DNA of 64,000 nucleotides from Lachnospiraceae bacterium (GTDB lineage Bacteria; Bacillota; Clostridia; Lachnospirales; Lachnospiraceae): positions 124,001 through 188,000 of the forward strand of contig JAAWAC010000041.1 of the NCBI GenBank assembly GCA_022791975.1, written 5' to 3'. Under the pieces are notes generated by a model. It was not told where the DNA came from. It searched no databases and worked only from the letters and a program-made list of their open reading frames with translations. The stretch's first letter is position 1, and each line of letters starts with the position of its first letter. The position numbers and the translations under genes were made by a program. Positions 55,260 through 63,276 of the stretch are shown one piece after another.

Positions 55260-57516
55260 AATAATATTCACCTCTCATTTTAGAATCATTGATAGGGATA
55301 ATTGCCACAACATCATCGTCAAGCTTCTGTGCCTTTCCTTTTCTGTAAAGGTACAGAGTTCCTTTATAATAGTTGCTGCTGTAATCATACAGGTAGAGAA
55401 CATCACCGTTATCCAGGGACAGGAATTGATGGACATCATCGGCGATTTTTGTGCTCTTGCCATTTTTAGAGGTTTTTAAGGTGCCATAGCTCCGCTCACT
55501 GTTCCAGTCTGTGTAGTACAGAAGGGAACCAGAATCCTCGGAATAGGAAACAGAATACAGGGAAACATCGTAATCAATTTCTTTCTGGTCCAGGAAGAGA
55601 TCACCCTTTCGAGAGTCATTGTCAACATTTTTGTAATAAATCAGTTTATCACCCGAGACAAAGTAGAGAGAGGAGTTATATACTTCGCTGTCATAGAGAG
55701 AGGGAGAGTTAATGGACTTGGAAGAAATCTCCATTTTATACAAATCTCCATATCCATCCTCTGCCACTTCGTCCAGAAAATACACTGCGTCACCAGCTGG
55801 CGTGATACGGAAGGCCTGGGCCTGTATCTGGTCAATGACAGTCAGCTCATTTTTTACAGCCAAATATCGCTCAGAAACAGAATAGAGAGCCTCCTGTACC
55901 AAGTCATAGACCTGATAGGTATTCTCCAGCTTGGAGAGCTTGATTTGGGGCGTTTCTGACTGGTTGTAAACAGGCAGGGTCAATACGGGGCTGTCTGCGG
56001 CGTAGGTAACGTCATATTCGTCAGAAAGTCCATCGGTAACAAGGCTTTCCTCAGTTCCATTATAAAAATACAGCAGGTAGGCAGTCTCATCCATGGTCAT
56101 TTGGTTCAGCTCTTCCCGCATGCGATCGCGCTGTACCTTTTCCTGATAAACCTGTTTGTCCTGCTCGTAGACCTGATAGGCCAGCTCATACTGTTTTACA
56201 GCAGCGTTGTACTCATCAGTGGTTTCAAAATCCCAGTAGGAAGGATACTCCGGCCGCTCTGGCTCCAGCATAATAGAATCAGAGGCTGCCATATCATCCT
56301 CCACATAGTCCATGAGGGGTTTCTGGGTATTCTCTGCCTTGGTATAATAGATCTCGCCAGAGTCATAGACGGTTACCACACGGGATACATCGGAAGCGAT
56401 TTTTTCCTTGTCGCTGCCATCGTCTGCCTGTCTGTAGAGACCGCCTTCTTTGATATAGTAAATCACGGAAATATCCTCAGACACGTAGACCAGACTGGAA
56501 ATATCGCTGGCCAGCTTGTTGGTGTCCTTACCAGCCCTCCAGATATAATAGCCATCTTCATTGTAATAGCCAATCTTTTTGCCATCCTCAGAGACCTGGA
56601 AACTCATTACGTCGGAAGCAATTTTTTCCTTTTCCTCCAGGTTATGCTGGTAAAGGATACCGTCATAACCCTTCAAATAGGTGACGCAGTTTCCGGCCTG
56701 ATTAACAGTATAGAGCATCACATCCGAGTCAATACGAATAGGCTCCTGCTTGGGCTTTTTCATATTCCGGCAGTACAGAGTAATTCCGTCAGAATCGCTT
56801 CCCAGTCTGTCAGGATAAAAGATTCGCTTTCCGTCCTCGCTAAAGGTAATGTAGGAGCCAAGGGTATCGGCAGCGTAAGCCATCTCTGCATCAGATACAT
56901 ACTCTCCATTGGCTAACTTTGAGGTGATCTCTAAAGGCTCCTTTTTTGAGAGCTCCGAATAGAAAACCTCTCCATCCCGAAGGTACAGGCCATAGGGCTT
57001 ATCGCCACCACCCTTAAGGAAGAGGGAGGCAATAAAAACAAGAAGCAGCACAGCCACCAGACCAATTCCGCCAAACAGAAAGGCTTTCTTGGGAATAGGC
57101 TTCTTTGGTTTGACTTTTGTGTCAGTGGGAACAAGGGAGTTTGTGATGGAAGCTCCACAGTTCTGGCAAAAGGCAAACTCGGTGCTAGTTTTTTGTCCAC
57201 AGTTGGGACAGAAGATAATCTCAAAAATTTTTGAGCCACAGCCGTCACAGAACTGTGTGCCCTCCGGAAGCTTTTTCCCACAGTTGGGGCAGGAAATCTG
57301 TGTTCCGTTATTTTGAGGAGCTTCTATGACCAGAGGGGCTTCGGGAGTAGTATCCTCTAAAATGGAGGCTCCACAGCTTTGACAGAAGGCAAACTCAGTG
57401 CTGGTCTTTTGACCGCAATTTGGACAGAATATGGTTTCAAAAATCTGGGAGCCACAGTTGTCGCAGAATTTAGTGCCTTCCGAAAGCTCTTTGTTGCATT
57501 TCGGGCATGTAATCAT
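55249..57516 (-). CDS. Zinc-ribbon membrane protein with large extracellular repeat domain
   Basis: 755 residues. Two near-identical double zinc-ribbon units fill residues 1-125 (CPKC/CDNC, CPNC/CQSC, then CPNC/CDGC, CPNC/CQNC). A basic stretch and one membrane helix (about 145-167) follow, then about 580 residues outside the cell. Recurrent short units such as EKIASDVS, SGDKLIYYKN and DGSDKEKIASD look like blades of a beta-propeller (DUF5050-like). The fold suggests a surface or stress sensor with an intracellular zinc module; ligand unknown. GGAGAAAA precedes the ATG. Confidence 0.72.
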   Translation of the reverse strand: MITCPKCNKELSEGTKFCDNCGSQIFETIFCPNCGQKTSTEFAFCQSCGASILEDTTPEAPLVIEAPQNNGTQISCPNCGKKLPEGTQFCDGCGSKIFEIIFCPNCGQKTSTEFAFCQNCGASITNSLVPTDTKVKPKKPIPKKAFLFGGIGLVAVLLLVFIASLFLKGGGDKPYGLYLRDGEVFYSELSKKEPLEITSKLANGEYVSDAEMAYAADTLGSYITFSEDGKRIFYPDRLGSDSDGITLYCRNMKKPKQEPIRIDSDVMLYTVNQAGNCVTYLKGYDGILYQHNLEEKEKIASDVMSFQVSEDGKKIGYYNEDGYYIWRAGKDTNKLASDISSLVYVSEDISVIYYIKEGGLYRQADDGSDKEKIASDVSRVVTVYDSGEIYYTKAENTQKPLMDYVEDDMAASDSIMLEPERPEYPSYWDFETTDEYNAAVKQYELAYQVYEQDKQVYQEKVQRDRMREELNQMTMDETAYLLYFYNGTEESLVTDGLSDEYDVTYAADSPVLTLPVYNQSETPQIKLSKLENTYQVYDLVQEALYSVSERYLAVKNELTVIDQIQAQAFRITPAGDAVYFLDEVAEDGYGDLYKMEISSKSINSPSLYDSEVYNSSLYFVSGDKLIYYKNVDNDSRKGDLFLDQKEIDYDVSLYSVSYSEDSGSLLYYTDWNSERSYGTLKTSKNGKSTKIADDVHQFLSLDNGDVLYLYDYSSNYYKGTLYLYRKGKAQKLDDDVVAIIPINDSKMRGEYYYGW

Positions 57517-57883
57517 GTTTTTCTCCTTCTTTATGATGATAGTTAATGAAAAAAATATATGCTAACAATTCCAGTAAAACTGTCTTAAAACCAGCAAAAT
57601 ACGTATCAGGCGGAGTTTAAGTATGGCAGCTTTCTTGGAACTGGTATGCTTATCAGATTGAAATGTAGTGGATATGAAGAATAAGATATTTCGACGAAAT
57701 TCCCCCCTCTTATTCATACTGATTTTACATAATGTTGCAGCATTTGTCAATAAGCGGGGGTAAGGGAAGATACATTTGAACAGTATGGAATTGTTTACAG
57801 CCGGTGACGTATTATAGTACGTTTGCCGGCTGCTTTTTTCTTTCCTATATATAATCAAAGAAAAAAGAAAGGATGGTTACATT
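57517..57883. other. 367-base gap upstream of the recombinase
   Basis: Lies between the minus-strand zinc-ribbon operon and the plus-strand recombinase. It carries a hairpin with T-tract (57798-57839) and a possible TTGCCG-17-TATATA promoter inside and after it. The first 250 bases show nothing recognisable. No convincing long inverted repeat flanking a promoter was seen by eye. Confidence 0.45.
57798..57839 (+). terminator. Hairpin with T-tract before the recombinase
   Basis: CAGCCGG (57798-57804) pairs with CCGGCTG (57826-57832), and inside it ACGTA (57807-57811) pairs with TACGT (57818-57822) around a 6-base loop, followed by CTTTTTTC. It has the form of an intrinsic terminator pointing at the recombinase start, with no gene before it on this strand. 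That fits a leader attenuator or, alternatively, a paired recombinase-binding site. Confidence 0.55.
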
Positions 57884-58915
57884 ATGGAAAGAAAGGAGCA
57901 GTTTCTCACAGCAATGCTGCAACAGCTGAGTCCCCCCAGAGGAGGAAAAAACAAACGGATAAAGCTTTCCTGTTGGGCCAAAGAATGGTTGGAGGGAGTA
58001 CGGCTTCGGGTAAAGGAGTCCTCCTATGTGAAATATTGTAATCTGTTGCAGAATCATATTTTACCAGAGCTGGGGGAATGGACAGCAGATCAGCTGACAA
58101 CTGGGGCCATTGAGCGGTTTGTGCAGCAGAAGCTGGAGCATGGTAGAAAGGATGGGACAGGGGGCCTGTCAGAAAAGACGGTAAAGGACATTTTAAATAC
58201 CTTAAAAGAAGTCTGCCTGTATGCGGCCAACTGGGATTTGGAAATCCCCTGCCATTTTGAACAGATTAAAATCCGGCGCAGAGACGGGGAAGTACGAATC
58301 CTTACCAGACAAAAGCAGCTGGAGCTGGCACAATTTCTGGTAAGTGACAATAGCCTGACCAAGCTGGGAATTCTCTTGAGCCTGTATATGGGGCTGCGGC
58401 TGGGGGAGGTATGTGCCTTGCAGCGGGGCTGTATTTCCTATCATGAGGGGGTTTTAAGCGTCCGCTCCACCATGCAACGGATTCAGAATCTGAAGGAGGA
58501 GGAACCCAAAAGAAAAAAGAAAACCAGAATCATTATCACAGAGCCCAAGAGCAGCAGCTCTGTACGGGATATTCCCATACCACCTTTTCTGCTAAAACGT
58601 CTGGAGCCTCTTAAGGATCTGCCAGAAAATGCATACGTTCTCACAGGCAGTGAGAGCCGTTTTATAGAGCCCCGAACCCTGGAAAATATTTTAAAACGAT
58701 ATTTGCAGGAATGTGAGCTGGAGGGCGTGAACTATCATGTGCTCCGGCATACCTTTGCCACTCGCTGTATCGAGGATGGATTTGACGTGAAGTCCCTAAG
58801 CGAAATTTTGGGACACGCCAGTGTGAATATTACCCTGAACCGCTATGTGCATTCCTCCCTGGAACAAAAGCGGAAGCATATGGAAAAGGTGGGAGAGGAG
58901 ATCAGGCGCTCCTAA
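57884..58915 (+). CDS. Tyrosine recombinase/integrase
   Basis: 343 residues. An N-terminal SAM-like core-binding domain (about 25-125) precedes the catalytic domain. The catalytic residues are all visible: Arg in MGLRLGEV near 172, a beta-hairpin Lys in TEPKSSSSVRD near 222, His-x-x-Arg in HVLRHTFATR near 286, His in LGHAS near 309 and the nucleophile Tyr in NRYVHSS near 321. AAAGGA precedes ATG 57884. It has no visible excisionase or phage neighbours. Recombinases beside capsule genes in gut bacteria can invert promoters; whether this one does is not shown. Its end overlaps the convergent transferase gene by four bases. Confidence 0.9.
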   Translation: MERKEQFLTAMLQQLSPPRGGKNKRIKLSCWAKEWLEGVRLRVKESSYVKYCNLLQNHILPELGEWTADQLTTGAIERFVQQKLEHGRKDGTGGLSEKTVKDILNTLKEVCLYAANWDLEIPCHFEQIKIRRRDGEVRILTRQKQLELAQFLVSDNSLTKLGILLSLYMGLRLGEVCALQRGCISYHEGVLSVRSTMQRIQNLKEEEPKRKKKTRIIITEPKSSSSVRDIPIPPFLLKRLEPLKDLPENAYVLTGSESRFIEPRTLENILKRYLQECELEGVNYHVLRHTFATRCIEDGFDVKSLSEILGHASVNITLNRYVHSSLEQKRKHMEKVGEEIRRS

Positions 58916-60330
58916 CGGGCGCCTTTTCCCATAAAAACTACCCAAATCGTCATAAGCAGGATGCGAATATCCGAGGACAGGGACCAGTGGTCGATGTATT
59001 CCAAATCAAGCTTGACGATTTCCCGGAAATCTGTGATTTCACTGCGTCCGCTCACCTGCCACAGGCCTGTAAGACCTGGTTTAATGCTTAAGCGCCTGCG
59101 GTAATAAAGCTCATACTGCTGAAATTCCTCTATGGTGGGGGGACGAGTTCCCACCAGGCTCATCTGTCCTAGGAGGATATTGAGAAACTGAGGCAGCTCG
59201 TCCAAGCTAGTTTTTCGGAGAAAGGCTCCCACCCGGGTAATGCGGGGGTCATTCTCCAGCTTAAAAATAGGCCCGTCCATCTCATTTTTTTTCATAAGCG
59301 CCTGCTTTTTTCTCTCTGCGTCCACATACATGGAGCGAAATTTGTAAATCTTAAAATAGCGCCCGTTTTTTCCCACCCGTTTCTGGGAAAAGAATACAGG
59401 TCCTGGGGCATCAAGCTTAATGGCCAGGGCGATAAAGGGAGTCAGAATCCCGGTAATGAGAAGGCCCACCAAAGACCCTATAATATCTATAATTCGCTTT
59501 ACCAGCAGGCGGCGGTAATCAAAGGCGGCGGCCTCATAGGAGAGCACCGTAAAGCCGGCAAAGCTTTCTGCTGTTTTGTGGGTCAGAATGTTGCTGAAAA
59601 TATCCATATTTACATGAACGGTAACGCCCATACTCTGAAAGGAGGTGATAATCTCCTCCAGATCCCGGGTGGAATAGTCTGGCAGATGGATAAAAACCTC
59701 GTCCACCAGGGCTGTTTTCAGATACTCATACAGATGCTTCCGGTCAGAGAGCACAGGAATATCTTGAATGGATTCTCCGATTCTGTCCGTGTCCAGTAGC
59801 ACAAGACCTGTCACCTGGAAGCTCCACTCCGTGGAGGAAGAGATTTTGCTTAAAATTTCCTCCGCCAGGGGGGAAGTGCTGATGACAATAAGCTTATTGC
59901 TGTTTACACTGTTGCGGTAGACGGACACAAAAAATTTCTTTAAAAGTAGATGCCCCATATAGGTAAAGCAAATGTTGTAGATAAAAAAATAGATAAAAAC
60001 CAGGCGGGAGAAATCCTGAAACTTGGTGACAAACAAAAAGGAGCCCAGAGTCAACACCAGGATAGAATTGTATTTCATGATTGCAATAAGCTCCACATAA
60101 TAGCCCCTCTTAAAAAAGGAGGCGTTCCAGTCAAAGAGATAGTGGGCCAGCAAATGGAAGAACAGAATGCAGAAAATGGTAGTCAGGTAATCCTCCGAGT
60201 AATCGGAGTGCAGAAGGGAGCCTCCCCGGGTAAAAAGGCCCAAAAGGTAAGAGAGGACGATGGAGACACACTCAATGCCCAGGATGGAATAATTTTGGAC
60301 GATTTTTTCTTTTTGGCTGAGATTGGACAT
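58912..60330 (-). CDS. Polyprenyl-phosphate sugar phosphotransferase (WbaP/CpsE-like)
   Basis: 472 residues on the minus strand. Four membrane helices (about 15-135), a central Rossmann-like domain (IVISTSPLAEEIL, about 145-250), a re-entrant helix near 280-305 and the cytoplasmic transferase domain with QKRVGKNGRYF, YKFRSMYVDAE, DPRITRVGAFLRKTSLDELPQ (quoted as short parts) and PGLTGLWQVSGRSE. These enzymes put hexose-1-phosphate, usually glucose or galactose, on undecaprenyl phosphate to start a repeat. It is the second initiating transferase in the window. GAGG lies 8 bases before the ATG and a strong promoter upstream. Confidence 0.92.
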   Translation of the reverse strand: MSNLSQKEKIVQNYSILGIECVSIVLSYLLGLFTRGGSLLHSDYSEDYLTTIFCILFFHLLAHYLFDWNASFFKRGYYVELIAIMKYNSILVLTLGSFLFVTKFQDFSRLVFIYFFIYNICFTYMGHLLLKKFFVSVYRNSVNSNKLIVISTSPLAEEILSKISSSTEWSFQVTGLVLLDTDRIGESIQDIPVLSDRKHLYEYLKTALVDEVFIHLPDYSTRDLEEIITSFQSMGVTVHVNMDIFSNILTHKTAESFAGFTVLSYEAAAFDYRRLLVKRIIDIIGSLVGLLITGILTPFIALAIKLDAPGPVFFSQKRVGKNGRYFKIYKFRSMYVDAERKKQALMKKNEMDGPIFKLENDPRITRVGAFLRKTSLDELPQFLNILLGQMSLVGTRPPTIEEFQQYELYYRRRLSIKPGLTGLWQVSGRSEITDFREIVKLDLEYIDHWSLSSDIRILLMTIWVVFMGKGAR

Positions 60331-60365
60331 GACTTTTCCTCAATTCCCTGATTAATTTCATTAAG

Positions 60366-60395
60366 ATTGTAGCATTTCATAGAATCCCTTGTCAA
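60366..60395 (-). promoter_or_regulatory. Promoter for the WbaP-like gene
   Basis: On the minus strand: a perfect TTGACA (60395-60390), an 18-base spacer and TACAAT (60371-60366). The start would lie about 30 bases before the ATG at 60330. Its -35 box overlaps the -35 of the divergent plus-strand promoter by five bases. Confidence 0.7.
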
Positions 60396-60418
60396 ATAGA
60401 ATGAAAGTGTTATATAAT
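60389..60418 (+). promoter_or_regulatory. Promoter for the Wzy/GT39 operon
   Basis: TTGTCA (60389-60394), an 18-base spacer and a perfect TATAAT (60413-60418). The transcript would start about 40 bases before ATG 60468. The -35 shares bases with the divergent promoter, so polymerase probably cannot occupy both at once. Confidence 0.7.
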
Positions 60419-60467
60419 CAAAAAGATTACTTGTGCCCTCCATTTGGTTAGAGAAAGGATAAAAGTG

Positions 60468-61664
60468 ATGGATATTGCTAGACGAATCTGCTTAAAACTT
60501 TTTCTGTTGCTGGCCTTATTTTTTCCAGCATTTTACAGCGTGTTTGATGCGGATTATTTAATTGAATATTATGGGGGATTTTCCTGGGCTTATGCATTCC
60601 TGGTTCTATCCATGATACTCTTGTTATTACAAAAAAAATTTCGGAAGCCGAATTGGTATTTCTGGCTAATATTGGCAGGGATTGCGGGATATAATTTGCT
60701 TTTTACCTATTATAATGTTCGCTATTTGCACTGGTATGGGGAGCAGATAAACAATACCATCGCATTTTTATTTTTTTTATGTCTCATAGGCTTTGACAAT
60801 ACGATAATGGATAAAGACCAGGATATCATTCCGTTTTTGATAAAAGCGGCTGTGATTTCCAATCTTTGCAGTATTCTGTACTTTATTTTCGGTTATACCA
60901 GTCTGGTAATCTGTAATAATCATATTATTTTTGGGAAGTTACCAGAGGATTTTTATGAATTTCGGCATTATTGGGTTTATAGCCATAAGAGTGATTATGC
61001 TTTGATGCTTATAGGTTTTCTGGCCCTCTGCATTCGTTATAAGGATCGATTTTCAAAGAAAACATGGTATTTTTTCAGCCTTGGGGTGTTCTTGACCTCT
61101 TTGGTGCTCACCCATTCCTGGACTGGTGTCTTGGGAGCTTTCGTTGTTTTCGTGGGAAGTCTGCTGGACAGGATAAATTGGCGCCAGGTAGTTATAAAGA
61201 AGATTCATATAGCAGGTGGCTTATTTGCCATACTTTTGGTGGCAGCAGGTGGTAGGATACTGCTGGCAGAGCGGAATTTGCTCACTTTAGGCAATCGCCT
61301 TCCCATATGGAAAGGGGCGCTTAGAACTATTGGGGAATATCCCCATGGATGGGGCTATTATTTTGGTGAGGTATTGATCGATTGTGGCGGTGGGCTTGCT
61401 GTCAATAATGCTCACAATATTTTTTTAAATGCCATGCTGCGGTTTTCTGCCCCTGTGGGAATCTGTTTTACGTTGCTGTTTGTCCTTATTTTGGCATATG
61501 CTATTTATAAGTGTAGAAGCTGGATGGGAGCTGGACTTTGTGCGGCTTCCTTTATGCTTTTGAATATGGATTATGCCCTGATGAATTATGAAGTGGCTAT
61601 GTTTTTGTTGATTATATTCCTGGTTTGTTTGTATGAAGGACAGGGAAATCAAGCAAAGAAATGA
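60468..61664 (+). CDS. Wzy/O-antigen ligase-like membrane protein
   Basis: 398 residues from ATG 60468 (AGAAAGGA eight bases before); the track start eight codons earlier lacks a site. Ten or more helices. The loop near 275-320 contains LGNRLPIWKGAL, YPHGWGYYFGE and NNAHNIFLNAML, the pattern of O-antigen ligase/Wzy_C proteins. Divergent from the WbaP-like initiator, with which it may form one polymer pathway. Confidence 0.78.
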   Translation: MDIARRICLKLFLLLALFFPAFYSVFDADYLIEYYGGFSWAYAFLVLSMILLLLQKKFRKPNWYFWLILAGIAGYNLLFTYYNVRYLHWYGEQINNTIAFLFFLCLIGFDNTIMDKDQDIIPFLIKAAVISNLCSILYFIFGYTSLVICNNHIIFGKLPEDFYEFRHYWVYSHKSDYALMLIGFLALCIRYKDRFSKKTWYFFSLGVFLTSLVLTHSWTGVLGAFVVFVGSLLDRINWRQVVIKKIHIAGGLFAILLVAAGGRILLAERNLLTLGNRLPIWKGALRTIGEYPHGWGYYFGEVLIDCGGGLAVNNAHNIFLNAMLRFSAPVGICFTLLFVLILAYAIYKCRSWMGAGLCAASFMLLNMDYALMNYEVAMFLLIIFLVCLYEGQGNQAKK

Positions 61665-61689
61665 AAGGGGCAGGGAAAGGGCAAAGATA

Positions 61690-63276
61690 ATGAAGAGAGG
61701 ATATAGAAAAATATGTCTGGGAAAAACAGCAGGTATTTTATTTTTTATATGCCTGGTTCAGCTGTTTTTACAGGGATACTATGGGAAACAAAAAACCTTT
61801 TTAATGTGCGATGAGTTGTTTACATATACCTCCTCCAATAATGCACAGATTCAGGCTTTTGATATGCCTTTAAATGAATGGCTGGATAGAGAGTGGTATC
61901 TTTCTCAGGGAGCAGCTATGGAGGGGCATACCTTTGACTATGGGATTCCTTACCGGAATCAGGAAGCAGATGTACATCCGCCGTTCTATTATATGTTGAT
62001 GCATACACTTTGCTCGTTTGTGCCTGGTAAGATCTCTATCGCTGTAGGGGTCGGGTTAAATATGGCACTGATGGTGGGATGTACCATACTGCTGTATCTG
62101 ATTTCCAGAGAGATCTTTAAGAATCGTGTCATTGGGCTTGTAGTTGCTGGTTTGTTTGGTGTAACCTATGGGGCATGTAATACGGTGCTTTTTGTTCGCA
62201 TGTATACCCTTTTTACTCTCTTGATTTTGGTCCATACCTATATTTATTTAAAATTTTTGGAGGAAGAGAGAATAAGCCTGAGAGTATATGTGCTTTTAGG
62301 CGCGACTTTGGTGCTGGGAGTTTTGACTCACTATTATTTTATACTGCTGGCATTTTTTCTGGCTGTATGGTACTTTGTAAAGTTTTGGCTACAGAGATGC
62401 TTTCGGGAGCAATCTTACTTGCATGTGACTGCGGAGCTGAGTGCATTGATTTGCCTAGCTGTTTTTCCGGCAATGTGGAATCATATTTTTAATGACTATC
62501 GGGGAAAGGGAGCACGGCAGAGTTTGTTAGAGCTGAGTGGCTTTCGTGGAAACTTAAAAGCCATGTTCCAGATTCTCAACGAGCAGCTGTTTGGCGGTTT
62601 CTTTTGGCTGGTTTTTGGTGCGGCAATTCTTCTGTTGGTGATATATCTGATGAAAAACAGATCATTTCCCTGGAAAGATCTGGGAAAGCTATACCCGATA
62701 TTTTTTATGACAGCCGCCTATTTTATTTTAGTAACCAAGATAGCGCCTTATATGACAGATCGCTATCTGATGCCCTTATATCCTTTTATCTATATAATTG
62801 TGGTTGGAGGATTTTGCTGGTTTTTGGGGAAGCTGATTTTGCCGCAAAGAGCAATGGCTCTTTGCGCAGTGGCTTTTTTGGGAATGTCCGGGGCAAAATT
62901 AATTAGAGATACGCCGGGATATGTGTATCCTGAGTTTCCAGAGCATTTGCAGCTTGCATCGGAGTATTCGGATACGTATTGTGTATATATTGACAGGGAA
63001 TATAATTGGTGGGAGTATTACGATGTTATTCAGCTGTTGAAGGAGTATAAAGGCTTTTATTGTATTTCCTATGGAAATATTACAGCAGATATAGAAGTTG
63101 CCATGCAGGCTCTGGAGGAGGAGGAAAAAGTAGTGGTATATGTGGGAGATTCGGAGCTAAATGAGGAGATTACAGCCTATATCCAGGATACGGTGGGGGC
63201 AAATGAGATGGAGCTGCTGGACGAATATGATAGGTGGAAAATTTATCTGGGGATAAGGGGAAGTGATGAACGATGA
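61690..63276 (+). CDS. GT39-like membrane glycosyltransferase
   Basis: 528 residues from ATG 61690 (GGGAAAGGG before); the track start at 61633 lies within the preceding gene. An N-terminal helix (16-36) leads to FLMCDELFTYTSSNN, the acidic first-loop motif of GT-C/PMT enzymes, and VHPPFYYMLMH is a second family block. About ten helices then a soluble C-terminal domain of about 110 residues. Probably transfers a polyprenyl-phosphate sugar outside the cell. Overlaps the next start by ATGA. Confidence 0.78.
   Translation: MKRGYRKICLGKTAGILFFICLVQLFLQGYYGKQKTFLMCDELFTYTSSNNAQIQAFDMPLNEWLDREWYLSQGAAMEGHTFDYGIPYRNQEADVHPPFYYMLMHTLCSFVPGKISIAVGVGLNMALMVGCTILLYLISREIFKNRVIGLVVAGLFGVTYGACNTVLFVRMYTLFTLLILVHTYIYLKFLEEERISLRVYVLLGATLVLGVLTHYYFILLAFFLAVWYFVKFWLQRCFREQSYLHVTAELSALICLAVFPAMWNHIFNDYRGKGARQSLLELSGFRGNLKAMFQILNEQLFGGFFWLVFGAAILLLVIYLMKNRSFPWKDLGKLYPIFFMTAAYFILVTKIAPYMTDRYLMPLYPFIYIIVVGGFCWFLGKLILPQRAMALCAVAFLGMSGAKLIRDTPGYVYPEFPEHLQLASEYSDTYCVYIDREYNWWEYYDVIQLLKEYKGFYCISYGNITADIEVAMQALEEEEKVVVYVGDSELNEEITAYIQDTVGANEMELLDEYDRWKIYLGIRGSDER

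Noticed and set aside
56101-56916. Plus-strand ORF of 271 residues
   Set aside because: Shadow of the minus-strand zinc-ribbon membrane protein, despite its length.
57517-57883. Invertible promoter beside the recombinase
   Set aside because: No long inverted repeat flanking a promoter was visible by eye; only the short nested palindrome.
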